27,966 nt of DNA, taken from CAYNEL01 sp964396225 (GTDB lineage: Bacteria > Patescibacteriota > Minisyncoccia > Moranbacterales > UBA1568). Within the stretch, counting starts at the first letter, position 1. Each line of letters opens with the position of its first letter. Below are positions 1 through 7,169 of this stretch, in pieces. Both the position numbers and the translations under genes were made by a program. The notes beneath the pieces were generated by a model. The model was not told the DNA's origin. It did not search any database and saw only the letters and a list, made by a program, of their open reading frames with translations. Location: positions 1 through 27,966 of the forward strand of contig CAYNEL010000010.1 in assembly GCA_964396225.1 (NCBI GenBank), written 5' to 3'.

Positions 1-60
1 CTGGCATCTCTTCAAGGTGGGCCAGGGACTGCGGAGCTGAGCAATGTTCCGAGGGAATAA
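1..60 (+). CDS. Possible 3' end of an upstream gene (very uncertain)
   Basis: Frame 1 stays open from the window edge and stops with TAA at 58-60, just before a bidirectional hairpin terminator at 67-94. The 19 visible codons show no recognisable domain. Frame 2 closes with TGA at 38-40, so the frame cannot be decided from this fragment. The position directly before a terminator is the only support. Confidence 0.2.
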   Translation: MASLQGGPGTAELSNVPRE

Positions 61-98
61 AAAAAGACCGCCGTCAGCTCGTGGCTGAGGCGGTTTTT
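61..98. terminator. Bidirectional intrinsic terminator
   Basis: ACCGCC (67-72) and TCAGC (74-78) pair with GCTGA (84-88) and GGCGGT (89-94) around the loop TCGTG, with one bulged G. An A-run lies on the left and a T-run (94-98) on the right, so it can stop transcription from either side. It lies just past the stop codon of the minus-strand gene that ends at 112. Confidence 0.8.
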
Positions 99-111
99 GA
101 GGTTTCTGGTC

Positions 112-888
112 CTAGGCTGTCTCCTTCCTTGCCAGGTCGGAAAGCTGGCCGAGACCGGAGAGGAGGGTGAAGAGCTTGGCGAAGGTGTCGATCTGGTGGG
201 GGAGCCACTGATATCCGAGATCGGGGGCGATCCGCGTCCCGCTGTCCGGGTCGAGCTCGGAACGGTTGCCCGGCGAACGAAACCTGACGCGGTCGTCCTC
301 GAGCGTGACTTCCCAGTCGGACTGCTCCTCCCCGTTCCTCATCCAGTCCCAGGCCTTCCGCATGGTTTCCTCGATCTTCTCGCGATGCATTTCCTGGAAA
401 GCGTACCGGCACCAGTGGCGGAGGGCGGGGGAACATTCCGCGGCCAGCCCCGGTCCCGTGATGTCCAAGCTCCGGATGACGACGAGCTGTTTTCGTCCGT
501 CCGAAGGGACGAACAGGCCGTCCAAGAGAGTGAAGGCCATTTCCAGCGTGGCCGCCGCCGCCTGTGAGGGGAGGGTGCGGGTGGGCAGGTCGGGGATGAG
601 CCTGGAGGGGAGCTGGAAGCACCAGACGTTCCAGGGGCCCTGATCGCTGATCCGGGTGGCGACGGGACTGAAGCCCCAGGTCAGGCAATCCTTGAAAGGA
701 AAGACGAAATCAGGCAAGCCGAAGCGCTGCCGGTATTTTTCGATGAGGGCACAGGTCGGCAGCTGTTTCGCGAAAGCGAGGAAAGCCTCGGCCCGGATGC
801 GGAGGACGAGTGTCGGCTCCGGACCCGGGCCGATACCCAGCTCATAGGCGGCCGGGCAGTCGTTCCAGCGAACGGAGAGTACGGTCAT
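112..888 (-). CDS. Hypothetical protein, 258 aa
   Basis: I do not recognise this family. The ATG at 888 is well supported by AAAGGAGG six bases upstream on the minus strand and by a good promoter at 930-958. The protein has no obvious signal peptide or membrane segment and is probably cytoplasmic. It contains several Trp and Cys residues, and two charged stretches, one around the HREKIEETMRKAWDW region and one just after it. It ends at a bidirectional terminator, so it is a single-gene transcription unit. Codon use and base composition match the surrounding GC-rich backbone. Function is unknown. Confidence 0.75.
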   Translation of the reverse strand: MTVLSVRWNDCPAAYELGIGPGPEPTLVLRIRAEAFLAFAKQLPTCALIEKYRQRFGLPDFVFPFKDCLTWGFSPVATRISDQGPWNVWCFQLPSRLIPDLPTRTLPSQAAAATLEMAFTLLDGLFVPSDGRKQLVVIRSLDITGPGLAAECSPALRHWCRYAFQEMHREKIEETMRKAWDWMRNGEEQSDWEVTLEDDRVRFRSPGNRSELDPDSGTRIAPDLGYQWLPHQIDTFAKLFTLLSGLGQLSDLARKETA

Positions 889-929
889 GGGGCGCCTCCT
901 TTGTGGTTGTTAAATGACGAAGTCAATCA

Positions 930-958
930 AGTATATCCGAAAAAGCCCAATCTGTGAA
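930..958 (-). promoter_or_regulatory. Sigma-70-like promoter for the 112-888 gene
   Basis: Read on the minus strand, TTCACA (953-958) is the -35 box and TATACT (930-935) the -10 box, with a 17-base spacer. The predicted transcript start is near 923, giving a leader of about 35 bases that carries the Shine-Dalgarno sequence. Confidence 0.65.
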
Positions 959-964
959 GTATCG

Positions 965-990
965 AAAACCGCTCCGCGGGGCGGAGCGGT
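965..990 (-). terminator. Intrinsic terminator after the Excalibur-type gene
   Basis: A perfect 10-bp stem (968-977 with 981-990) closes a GGG triloop. On the minus strand it is followed by TTTT. It lies 26 bases past the stop of the minus-strand gene at 1016. Confidence 0.8.
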
Positions 991-1015
991 CGGCAGTCCG
1001 GGGCCGGGCGGGGGA

Positions 1016-1489
1016 TCACTGGATCCCCGCTGGCAGGGCCTCGCACACCTTCCCATCCTTGTCCCCGTCCAAACGGAAGGCATCCATGTTCCGTCCCTGG
1101 TCACGGCACCGGTCGTAGACTTCCTGGGCTTCGGCCTGAGTCCGGAAATCGTCGCAGTTGTAGTCTAGCTTTTCCGCGTTGCAGAAGGCCGTCACGTTGG
1201 TGAGGTTGCCGTCCGCGTCGCGTTCGATCTTGGCGGCCGAGAGGGAGCCCGTCTCGGCCAGGGTCCCGAGATCGTAGTCCGTCTTGGTCGCTTCCATGCC
1301 AAAGGCTCCCAGGAGGAGAGCAATGGCGCCGGCGAGGATCCATTTGGCGGTGGTGTTCTTGACCATGAAGAACAAAACGCCGGCCAGCACGATGAGGATG
1401 CCGATGATCCAGAGGCGGGCTTTGCGCGATTGACGCCAGCCTACCTCGCGTTCCGGTGCCGCTCCGGTCGGTTGCTTGTCCGTTTCCAT
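1016..1489 (-). CDS. Membrane protein with C-terminal Excalibur-type calcium-binding domain
   Basis: The protein has 157 residues. Two hydrophobic segments (about 26-43 and 49-64) anchor it in the membrane. Residues 110-152 form an Excalibur-like domain: Cys112 and Cys128, then the EF-hand-like acidic loop DGDKDGKVCE (141-150). In this family the loop binds Ca2+ and the domain is usually extracytoplasmic, often on nucleases or cell-wall proteins, but no catalytic domain is visible here. A role at the cell surface is an inference. The start has no clear Shine-Dalgarno sequence. A CATAAT -10-like hexamer lies at 1509-1514 (minus strand), about 19 bases upstream of the ATG, so the leader would be very short. 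A strong terminator follows the gene. Confidence 0.8.
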   Translation of the reverse strand: METDKQPTGAAPEREVGWRQSRKARLWIIGILIVLAGVLFFMVKNTTAKWILAGAIALLLGAFGMEATKTDYDLGTLAETGSLSAAKIERDADGNLTNVTAFCNAEKLDYNCDDFRTQAEAQEVYDRCRDQGRNMDAFRLDGDKDGKVCEALPAGIQ

Positions 1490-1578
1490 AATGATGGATG
1501 ATGAAATGATTATGGCTCCCTTCGGATATGGAAGCGTATGGGTTTTCGTTTGATATCGTCCCGACTCAGACCTTAGCC

Positions 1579-2205
1579 TTAGCCCTCGGCCAGCAATTGC
1601 TCCACCACGGGAGCGAGGCGGGCCACGATGGCCGTGTAGCCCTGGTCGTTCGGATGGATGGCGTCGGCCATCAGGTCGGCGTGGCCGAAGACGCCCTGGA
1701 GGATGTCCTCCAGGTAGGCTGCTCCGGTCTCCTCGGCCAGGCGTTCGAATTCCTCGTCCGCTCCGCCGCCGATGATGCCGCTCCGCACGCCGACCACCAT
1801 CACGGCCGCCCCGGTTTCCTGGAAAGCCGAGACGATTTTCCCGAGATTGGCGAAGGTCTCCTCGCGCGGGATCTTTTGGAGGAAGTCATTGCCTCCCAGG
1901 ACGATGATGACCAGGCGGGGGTCCGCGGCGAGGGCGTCGTCCAGCCGGGCCAGGCCGTCCCGCGTTGTGTCGCCGGCCACACCGTAATTCAGCACCGGCT
2001 CTCCCAGGGTCCGGGCGAGCTGTTCCGTGAGGCCGTGGCCGGGAGCGGCACCCACGCTTTCCACCAGGCTGTCGCCGAAGACGAGGAGGGGACCCTTCTT
2101 GGCGATGGGGAAGTTGCGGATTTCGCGCGGGTCGCGGAACAGGAAAAACCAAGCGCCGAGGACGGCGAGGGCGAGACCGGCGGTGATGAGGGCGCCTTTG
2201 CGCAT
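1579..2205 (-). CDS. SGNH/GDSL-family hydrolase (TesA-like esterase), membrane-anchored
   Basis: The protein has 208 residues and an N-terminal signal-anchor helix (about 5-23). All SGNH blocks are visible: GDSL with nucleophile Ser46, a Gly in block II (YGVAGDT, 74-80), GGND with Asn106, and DAIHP with Asp181 and His184. The family hydrolyses ester or thioester bonds in lipids, acylated sugars or cell-wall substituents. The anchor places the domain outside the membrane, so envelope acyl groups are likely substrates, though this is inference. I chose the ATG at 2205 over the ATG at 2259 because an extended -10 promoter at 2230-2235 would start transcription inside the longer frame. The gene shares a 30-base divergent promoter region with the plus-strand gene at 2335. 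Confidence 0.88.
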   Translation of the reverse strand: MRKGALITAGLALAVLGAWFFLFRDPREIRNFPIAKKGPLLVFGDSLVESVGAAPGHGLTEQLARTLGEPVLNYGVAGDTTRDGLARLDDALAADPRLVIIVLGGNDFLQKIPREETFANLGKIVSAFQETGAAVMVVGVRSGIIGGGADEEFERLAEETGAAYLEDILQGVFGHADLMADAIHPNDQGYTAIVARLAPVVEQLLAEG

Positions 2206-2229
2206 AGTGTCGGTTACTACAACCCCATC

Positions 2230-2238
2230 ATTATAGCA
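2230..2238 (-). promoter_or_regulatory. Extended -10 promoter for the SGNH hydrolase
   Basis: On the minus strand a perfect TATAAT (2230-2235) is preceded by TGC, the extended -10 signature. No good -35 box is seen 17 bases upstream. The predicted start near 2223 supports translation from 2205. Confidence 0.6.
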
Positions 2239-2258
2239 ACGATACTTCGACCCTACCA

Positions 2259-2287
2259 TTGACTTTACAGGTATTCTATTGTATCAT
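2259..2287 (+). promoter_or_regulatory. Sigma-70-like promoter for the 2335-2991 gene
   Basis: TTGACT (2259-2264), a 17-base spacer and TATCAT (2282-2287). It is divergent from the SGNH hydrolase promoter. Confidence 0.65.
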
Positions 2288-2334
2288 TTTCCTTCAGTTC
2301 CTTGGCCGTTTCCCATACCCAAGAGGAGGTCGTC

Positions 2335-2991
2335 ATGTCGCGCCAACTGTTGTTGCAGTTCACCCCCGTCATGTACCGCTCTCTGCTTCGGGAGCTACTG
2401 AGGGAGAGCGGGCGGCTGCCAGCCACTTCGTCCTTCCCGCTCGAAGAGGTGTATTACTTCTCGCAGACCGGAGAAGGGCGGTTCGAGACCCACGCCCTCG
2501 CCGGCGACCTGTGCCGGCTCGGGAAAACCCGAGGCATCGCGGTCCTCGACGTGAGCGAGACCGAAATGTGGATGGAGGAGATGATCTCACGGGAGCGGGT
2601 TCCTCGCCGCGTTTTCAGGCGGGTAGGGAGGTCCAACAGCTGGCGTCCGGAGGAGGATTGGTCCGAGGAAGAGGCGTTCGCGCGTTCCATCGCTAGCCGC
2701 TGCCAGACGCGGGTGGGCATCCTCGCCCAGCCGTACCAGATCCTCCGGGCGTTCACCGGGATGGTGACCGTACTTGCCGAGCGGGGATGGCACCAGGGCA
2801 TCAGGCTGTATGCCCTCACTCCTCCCGTGCCGGATGTCCAGGAGCATCCTTCCTTGACGGACTTGGTACAGGAGGAGATGGAGCGTTTCATCCAAGCCGT
2901 CTGCGAACGCGGGTACTCGCCGCCTCTGGCCCTGGAATACCTCGGCCAGCGGTACCGCCAGGACGAGGAGGACCGGAAACAGGCATCATAA
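2335..2991 (+). CDS. Hypothetical protein, 218 aa
   Basis: I do not recognise this family. The ATG at 2335 is preceded by AGGAGG with normal spacing, and the promoter is at 2259-2287. A longer reading from a TTG at 2304 is possible but lacks a ribosome binding site. The protein is rich in Arg and Glu, has no membrane segment or signal peptide, and is predicted to be a soluble, mostly helical cytoplasmic protein. Its last 60 residues are helical and end in a charged tail. It is a single-gene unit with its own terminator at 3011-3046. Together with the protein at 112-888 it is one of two backbone genes here without a visible family. Confidence 0.75.
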   Translation: MSRQLLLQFTPVMYRSLLRELLRESGRLPATSSFPLEEVYYFSQTGEGRFETHALAGDLCRLGKTRGIAVLDVSETEMWMEEMISRERVPRRVFRRVGRSNSWRPEEDWSEEEAFARSIASRCQTRVGILAQPYQILRAFTGMVTVLAERGWHQGIRLYALTPPVPDVQEHPSLTDLVQEEMERFIQAVCERGYSPPLALEYLGQRYRQDEEDRKQAS

Positions 2992-3010
2992 CGCCGCCAC
3001 ACATCTTGAA

Positions 3011-3046
3011 AGCGCCCCTGCGAAACCGCAGAGGCGCTGATTTTTT
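3011..3046 (+). terminator. Intrinsic terminator
   Basis: AGCGCC and CTGCG (3011-3022, one mismatch between them) pair with CGCAG and GGCGCT (up to 3038) around an AAAC loop, followed by six T (3041-3046). It ends the plus-strand gene at 2991 and also lies 18 bases past the stop of the convergent methyltransferase gene. Confidence 0.85.
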
Positions 3047-3063
3047 ATCCATCGGCAGGCGGT

Positions 3064-3924
3064 TCACCTCGCGAACCGGACGTAGATGCCGGCGGGGATG
3101 GCGCGCCCACCCCCTGATTCCTGGAGCCGGAGCTCGCCGTACTGGCCGTTTTCGATTTTCCCGAAAGCACTTTCTACTGCCTGGGCGAAGGAGAGGGCGG
3201 CGTAGCCGGCGGCATAGCCGTTTAAGATGAAGAAACTGCCAGGTGTGTCGGCGAGGAGGGCACGCAGGGTCTCGAGGAGTTCCGGCAGGTCTTCTTCGAT
3301 ATGCCACACCTCGCCTTTGGTGCCGCGCCCGAACGCCGGCGGATCGAGGAGGATGCCTTCGTAGCGTGAGCCGCGCCGTACTTCGCGCTTGGCGAATTTG
3401 AGCGCGTCGTCGGCCAGGGAGCGGATGCCGTGCGTGACACCCAAGGCCTCGGCATTCTCGCGGGTCCACTGGATAGCCTGTTTGGATGAATCCACGTGGG
3501 TGATGTCGGCTCCGGCTTTGGCCGCGATGACGCTCGCAATTCCGGTATAGCCGAAGAGGTTGAGCACCTTCGGTTTTTCGAGTGGGGCGAGGCGCTCTTC
3601 CATCCACTCCCAGTTGGCGGCCTGTTCGGGGAAGACCCCGGTATGCTTGAAGCCCATGAGGCGGGCGAGGAACGAGACACCGCGCCACCGCATCGGCCAG
3701 TCGTCGGGGATACCCCGATGTTTTTTCCAGTCGCCTTTGCCATTGGCGAAGCGGAATTCCGCGGCCGCCTGCTCCCAGAGATCGGGATGGGCTGGACGCC
3801 AAATGGCCTGCGTCTCGGGGCGGGCGAGGACGACCTCGCCGAAACGCTCCAGCTTCATATGGTCGCCCGAGTCGAGGAGCGCGTAGTCGTTCCAGCCGGG
3901 GACGATTAAGTCTTGTTCTGTCAT
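3064..3924 (-). CDS. Class I SAM-dependent rRNA methyltransferase, RlmI-like (COG1092)
   Basis: The protein has 286 residues. The SAM-binding Rossmann motif VLNLFGYTG lies at 120-128 and the acidic ribose-binding residue follows in THVDSS (142-147). The catalytic-loop motif DPPAF lies at 194-198. The segment GVFPEQAANW before the SAM motif matches the G-x-F-x-x-Q block of the RlmI/RlmL-C family, which methylates 23S rRNA (m5C1962 or m7G2069 in E. coli). The N-terminal PUA domain of RlmI is absent, so the exact target base cannot be assigned. A TATACC hexamer lies only eight bases upstream of the ATG on the minus strand and no Shine-Dalgarno sequence is visible, which suggests a leaderless or nearly leaderless transcript. 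Confidence 0.85.
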   Translation of the reverse strand: MTEQDLIVPGWNDYALLDSGDHMKLERFGEVVLARPETQAIWRPAHPDLWEQAAAEFRFANGKGDWKKHRGIPDDWPMRWRGVSFLARLMGFKHTGVFPEQAANWEWMEERLAPLEKPKVLNLFGYTGIASVIAAKAGADITHVDSSKQAIQWTRENAEALGVTHGIRSLADDALKFAKREVRRGSRYEGILLDPPAFGRGTKGEVWHIEEDLPELLETLRALLADTPGSFFILNGYAAGYAALSFAQAVESAFGKIENGQYGELRLQESGGGRAIPAGIYVRFAR

Positions 3925-4136
3925 ACAGATTCGGTATACAGGAAAAACTCACTTCTTTCCACTTTCTTTTGGCGGCAAAAGAAAGTGGAGAAAGAAAACC
4001 GCCTCCCTGGCTCTCGGCTCAAGCTCTCTCAAGCGGCTCACTCCGGGAATTTTCCAAACCAAGAAGCTGGAAAATCCTTCCTTTCACTCGCCGGAGAGAG
4101 CAATCGCCTTCCGCCGCGGTCGGTCTTTATTCCTTT
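3925..4136. other. Structured intergenic region
   Basis: This 212-base gap between two minus-strand methyltransferase genes has no convincing gene. It holds a perfect 12-bp hairpin (3959-3988) and a second weaker inverted repeat around 4050-4080 formed by GGAATTTTCC and GGAAAATCC. The first hairpin is the best candidate for a terminator of the upstream RlmB-like gene. Confidence 0.5.
3959..3988. terminator. Perfect 12-bp hairpin, possible terminator
   Basis: CCACTTTCTTTT (3959-3970) pairs perfectly with AAAAGAAAGTGG (3977-3988) around a GGCGGC loop. The stem is A/T-rich near the loop and there is no clean U-tract outside it, so it may instead be an mRNA-end stabiliser or a dispersed palindrome. 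Confidence 0.5.
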
Positions 4137-4883
4137 TTATTTTTCCAATGCTTTGGGATGCCTGGTGCTCCAAGCGGCGAGGACGATGCCGGCCGAGACG
4201 GCGGCATTGAGCGACTCACACCGGGGATGGATGGGAATGCGGAGGAGGGTGTCGCAGGCGGCGCGGGCGGCGTCCGAGAGCCCGCGGCTTTCATTGCCGA
4301 CGACGATGACGGATGGCGCGGCGAAAGTTTCGTCCTGGAGCGTCACGGCGCCGTCCATAGCGAGGCCGTAGGCGGTGAAACCCTGTGTCCTGAGCGTCGC
4401 CAGGGCTTCCATTGGATCTGGGACGGACACGAGCGGGACGCGGAAGAGCATGCCCGATGAGGCCCGGGCCACGGCGCCGGTGAGAGGGGACTGACGGCGC
4501 TCGGGGAGGAGGACGGCGGCCGCCCCGAAGGCGGCGGCGCTCCGGATGACCGCGCCCACGTTCTGCGGATCTTCCAATCCATCGAGCAGGACGACGCAGG
4601 TATCCACGGAAGTTTCAAGCTTCCATTTTCCAATATCCATTACCAATCTCGACGGATCCATCCGAGCGATGACGCCCTGGTGCTTGGCCTCGCGTCCGAC
4701 CTTCTGGGTGATACTTTCCGCCTTGAGCGGCTCGGTCTGGACGCCTTTTGCCTCGATGAGCGAGAGGAGCTCGGGATCGTCCATGTCCGGCGCGAGGAAG
4801 ACCGTCTCGAGGCAGGCCGGGGCCTCACGGAGGGCTTCCGTGACCGTGTGCTTGCCGAAGATGTGGGTCTTGCCGGATTGCAT
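4137..4883 (-). CDS. rlmB: 23S rRNA 2'-O-methyltransferase of the TrmH/SpoU family, RlmB-like
   Basis: The protein has 248 residues, the usual length for RlmB. The N-terminal 80 residues match the substrate-binding domain (GKHTVTEAL at 10-18, KHQGVIA at 67-73). The three SPOUT motifs are present: DGLEDPQNVGAVIRS (101-115) with the Asn and Arg of motif 1, VVGNESRG (194-201), and IPIHPRCESLNAAVSAG (216-232), which forms the trefoil-knot SAM pocket. The family methylates the 2'-O of a guanosine in the 23S rRNA peptidyl-transferase P-loop (G2251 in E. coli). The start at 4883 follows a pyrimidine-rich leader ending in CCCCCT with no Shine-Dalgarno sequence. The promoter is at 4907-4935. The next gene downstream is another rRNA methyltransferase, in the same direction but 212 bases away. 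Confidence 0.9.
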   Translation of the reverse strand: MQSGKTHIFGKHTVTEALREAPACLETVFLAPDMDDPELLSLIEAKGVQTEPLKAESITQKVGREAKHQGVIARMDPSRLVMDIGKWKLETSVDTCVVLLDGLEDPQNVGAVIRSAAAFGAAAVLLPERRQSPLTGAVARASSGMLFRVPLVSVPDPMEALATLRTQGFTAYGLAMDGAVTLQDETFAAPSVIVVGNESRGLSDAARAACDTLLRIPIHPRCESLNAAVSAGIVLAAWSTRHPKALEK

Positions 4884-4906
4884 AGGGGGAGTGAGGGGAG
4901 TCTTCT

Positions 4907-4935
4907 TTTATAGTACCCTATCTCCCGCTTGGCAA
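4907..4935 (-). promoter_or_regulatory. Promoter for the RlmB-like gene
   Basis: On the minus strand TTGCCA (4930-4935), a 17-base spacer and TATAAA (4907-4912). It directly follows the terminator of the neighbouring island gene, so the methyltransferase is insulated from the island. Confidence 0.65.
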
Positions 4936-4936
4936 G

Positions 4937-4959
4937 AAAAACAGCCCTATTTTTAGGGC
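4937..4959 (-). terminator. Terminator at the left edge of the AT-rich island
   Basis: GCCCTA (4944-4949) pairs with TAGGGC (4954-4959). Read on the minus strand the hairpin is followed by TG and five T. It ends transcription of the helicase-nuclease gene whose stop is at 5004. Confidence 0.75.
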
Positions 4960-5003
4960 GCCACACTTACGGATTGTCAGCTCTAGCTATTCTTCTACTT
5001 CGC

Positions 5004-6578
5004 TCATTTCAATTCAGCTAGTCTGGACCGAAAATGGGCTTCAACTTTTTTATCAAGAAAATATACATAACATCCGAGCATTCCGCGCGTCATTAGTGTT
5101 TTGTATATATTTTTTATATACGCTTCAAGTTCAGATGGATCAGTAATACCTCTCCAACCATTGCTATCTTTGTATTCATCCTTTTTTACAACCAAGCGTT
5201 TGACTTTGGAATCGTATGATAACTCTGCTCCGACTATCACTCCAACATAATTTAAATCGTATCCCTGCACAGTATGGATACAGCCAACTTCATTGATTGC
5301 GTTTGGTGAGTTTATCCAATTTGTTATAGTACTGTTCCATCGCAGGTTGACACCCTCAATGTTGATATCAGTTATGTTCGGCTTCCCCTTGCTAATCCAA
5401 GGCCACGCAAAACCAGCGACTACTCTGGAAAGACCGTACTTTTGATTTCTTAATTTCACATCAGTAACCATTTTTGAGACATTGTTGTAAATCTTAAAAT
5501 CGAAGTCGCTAAAGTTATTATTACCTCCTTTCGACTCCTCGAACACGTTATTAATAAACTCGATATACCTCTCACCCCCTCTTACTCGAAGTTGGCTAGT
5601 TAAGTAATGTTGGGTCGCGCCTAGCCCCTTGAAGCAATCAGCACGGACATCTGACGGCCGAATACTTTGGTTCTCATCGTAGAAAAAAATCTGCTGCGTG
5701 GAACATTTGAGTATCCAATCAAGTTCCGTACCTTCCTTTAAAAAGCCCAATTTTTTATTCATTAGATCATGGCTCCGAAAGTTCACGATATTCTTGCGCT
5801 GCCTCAGTCGGTGTGCCTCATCTACGATTAATAAGTCATATTTTTGATTAGCAACCTCACTTGGTCCAATAACCATGTTGGCAGAGAGACCAGTAATTTT
5901 TGAGAATGCTTCCTGTATTGATGTTCTTAGTGACTTCATCGATACTACAAGTCCGATTTCTAAATCTTTTGTTTTACTATCAGACTTTAGCATCTTGACT
6001 AAATATGTAGCCAAAATTGTTTTTCCCGTTCCAGGGCCACCATTGACTATATGGGCACCAGGCTGACCGCTCCTTACAACCCTGTACAATTGCTCTGCAA
6101 CAGAAGCCTGGTCTTCAGTAAGAGCTTTGTATGGTGAGTACTTGAAGAGTTCACTATTTTCTATATCATCCAATTTACGACGAACAAGTTTAGCCTCCTG
6201 AAGTTTTCTCCAAATCGTTTGTAGCTTTGCTCGGTAACGATCCCTATCGAAGTAATTATGGTTTACTAGACCCTTGTTACCATTTTGTAAACGCAACGTA
6301 CCTTCTGCGGAAAAATATTGGATTAGACGGGATTCCAAGTCAAGAGTAGCTGACTTGTTAAACTCCTCGTCAGATATAATATGAAGTCGCTCGAGTCTGG
6401 ACCGCTCTTTATTCTCGTAGTGTTGCCTGCTTCGATTATGAGCGCTCGTCGTTTCTCCGATGTAAACTTCCTGACGATTCTCAATCACATACACGACTGG
6501 CCAATCCCTACCCAGAGGAAACTTTTTTATCTCCTCGAATCCACTTTTGTCGAATGAAAATGTAGAAATATTCGACAT
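5004..6578 (-). CDS. GIY-YIG nuclease fused to DUF2075/SF1-type helicase
   Basis: The protein has 524 residues. Residues 28-92 form a GIY-YIG nuclease-like domain: VYV (29-31), YIG (39-41), Arg51 and a catalytic-type Glu82. A linker is followed by an SF1-like P-loop ATPase: Walker A GGPGTGKT (180-187), Walker B LLIVDEAH (249-256), motif III-like FFYDENQSI (298-306), a motif V-like HTVQGYDLNY segment and a motif VI-like LMTRGML near the C terminus. This is the DUF2075 (Schlafen-related helicase) architecture. It is probably a nucleic-acid-cleaving ATPase used in defence, which is an inference from architecture and island context. Its ATG is only three bases past the stop of the MazG-like gene, so the two are one transcription unit. 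It ends at the terminator 4937-4959. Confidence 0.85.
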   Translation of the reverse strand: MSNISTFSFDKSGFEEIKKFPLGRDWPVVYVIENRQEVYIGETTSAHNRSRQHYENKERSRLERLHIISDEEFNKSATLDLESRLIQYFSAEGTLRLQNGNKGLVNHNYFDRDRYRAKLQTIWRKLQEAKLVRRKLDDIENSELFKYSPYKALTEDQASVAEQLYRVVRSGQPGAHIVNGGPGTGKTILATYLVKMLKSDSKTKDLEIGLVVSMKSLRTSIQEAFSKITGLSANMVIGPSEVANQKYDLLIVDEAHRLRQRKNIVNFRSHDLMNKKLGFLKEGTELDWILKCSTQQIFFYDENQSIRPSDVRADCFKGLGATQHYLTSQLRVRGGERYIEFINNVFEESKGGNNNFSDFDFKIYNNVSKMVTDVKLRNQKYGLSRVVAGFAWPWISKGKPNITDINIEGVNLRWNSTITNWINSPNAINEVGCIHTVQGYDLNYVGVIVGAELSYDSKVKRLVVKKDEYKDSNGWRGITDPSELEAYIKNIYKTLMTRGMLGCYVYFLDKKVEAHFRSRLAELK

Positions 6579-6581
6579 ACA

Positions 6582-6932
6582 CTAGAGTTTGTTGTATTTG
6601 GTATGTCTTCCTTTTGCTTTCTTAATTGGATACTTCTTCTTATTCTTGTTCAGTTTCTTTACAGAAGCCTTAATGATGTCAATGTCGAGATAATGAGACA
6701 TGAGTAGTACCCAATAAAAAACGTCAGCGAGTTCATCACCAATAACTGCTTTATTCTTTTTTACGTAAGCCTGGATCTCTTCCGGATTTTTCCATTGAAA
6801 ATGCTCCATTACCTCACTCGCTTCGAGAACAAGTGAGAGAGCTAAATCTTTGGGATTATGAAACTGGCTCCAGTTGCGGGCCTTGTTGAATTCAACTATT
6901 GCTTTAGTGAGTTTCTCGAGCTCTGATATCAT
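6582..6932 (-). CDS. MazG-like nucleotide pyrophosphohydrolase (dCTPase, RS21-C6-like)
   Basis: The protein has 116 residues, typical of single-domain all-alpha NTP pyrophosphohydrolases. The metal-binding pattern is E37-x2-E40 followed by E67-x2-D70 (GDELAD). The C-terminal KKYPIKKAKGRHTKY segment closely resembles the conserved tail of dCTPP1/RS21-C6 enzymes, which hydrolyse dCTP and modified dNTPs to the monophosphate. The gene is first in a two-gene operon with the helicase-nuclease. In that setting it could deplete or screen nucleotides during phage infection, or be housekeeping dNTP sanitation carried as cargo; I cannot tell which. The promoter is at 6952-6980. There is no strong Shine-Dalgarno sequence. 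Confidence 0.88.
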   Translation of the reverse strand: MISELEKLTKAIVEFNKARNWSQFHNPKDLALSLVLEASEVMEHFQWKNPEEIQAYVKKNKAVIGDELADVFYWVLLMSHYLDIDIIKASVKKLNKNKKKYPIKKAKGRHTKYNKL

Positions 6933-6951
6933 AATGAGAAGCTAATATACC

Positions 6952-6980
6952 ATCCTATTCCTATTTTACTCCATTTTCAA
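6952..6980 (-). promoter_or_regulatory. Promoter for the MazG-helicase operon
   Basis: On the minus strand TTGAAA (6975-6980), a 17-base spacer and TAGGAT (6952-6957). The ATG is about 20 bases downstream of the -10 box. Confidence 0.5.
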
Positions 6981-7000
6981 GGGGTTTTAGAGTGAAAACA

Positions 7001-7025
7001 GAAAGCCGCCCTGAGGGGCGGCCTT
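7001..7025 (-). terminator. Terminator downstream of the PIN/HEPN-like pair
   Basis: GCCGCCC (7005-7011) pairs with GGGCGGC (7016-7022). On the minus strand it is followed by a T-rich tract (TTTCTGTTTTC). It separates the cassette-like genes from the MazG operon. Confidence 0.65.
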
Positions 7026-7043
7026 TCATCAGGGGCAGTTCTG

Positions 7044-7060
7044 GTCTCAAAAACACAGCG
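7044..7060. repeat. 17-base direct repeat, att-like copy 1
   Basis: The sequence GTYTCAAAARCACAGCG recurs at 9122-9138, where it abuts and slightly overlaps the tRNA-Ser 3' end; 15 of 17 bases are identical. The two copies bound a 2.08-kb segment holding both cassette-like gene pairs. A shorter match (GTTTCAA) precedes element copy 2 at 8188. Confidence 0.55.
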
Positions 7061-7145
7061 AGCCACTCGGGTTCAGTACCCACCGATGGGGCCGTTGAGG
7101 GATATTTTAGCATTTTCCAGGAGGTTTTACCGAGGCACCCGAGTC
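7058..7145. repeat. Cassette-boundary element, copy 1
   Basis: An 88-base element with paired ends: ACTCGGGT (7065-7072) is complementary to ACCCGAGT (7137-7144). Its left 33 bases are identical to copy 2, followed by the shared GCCGTTGAGGG. The centre differs between copies. It lies 25 bases past the stop of the HEPN-like gene. Confidence 0.7.
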
Positions 7146-7169
7146 AGACCCTAGATTATCTAGTTTTAT

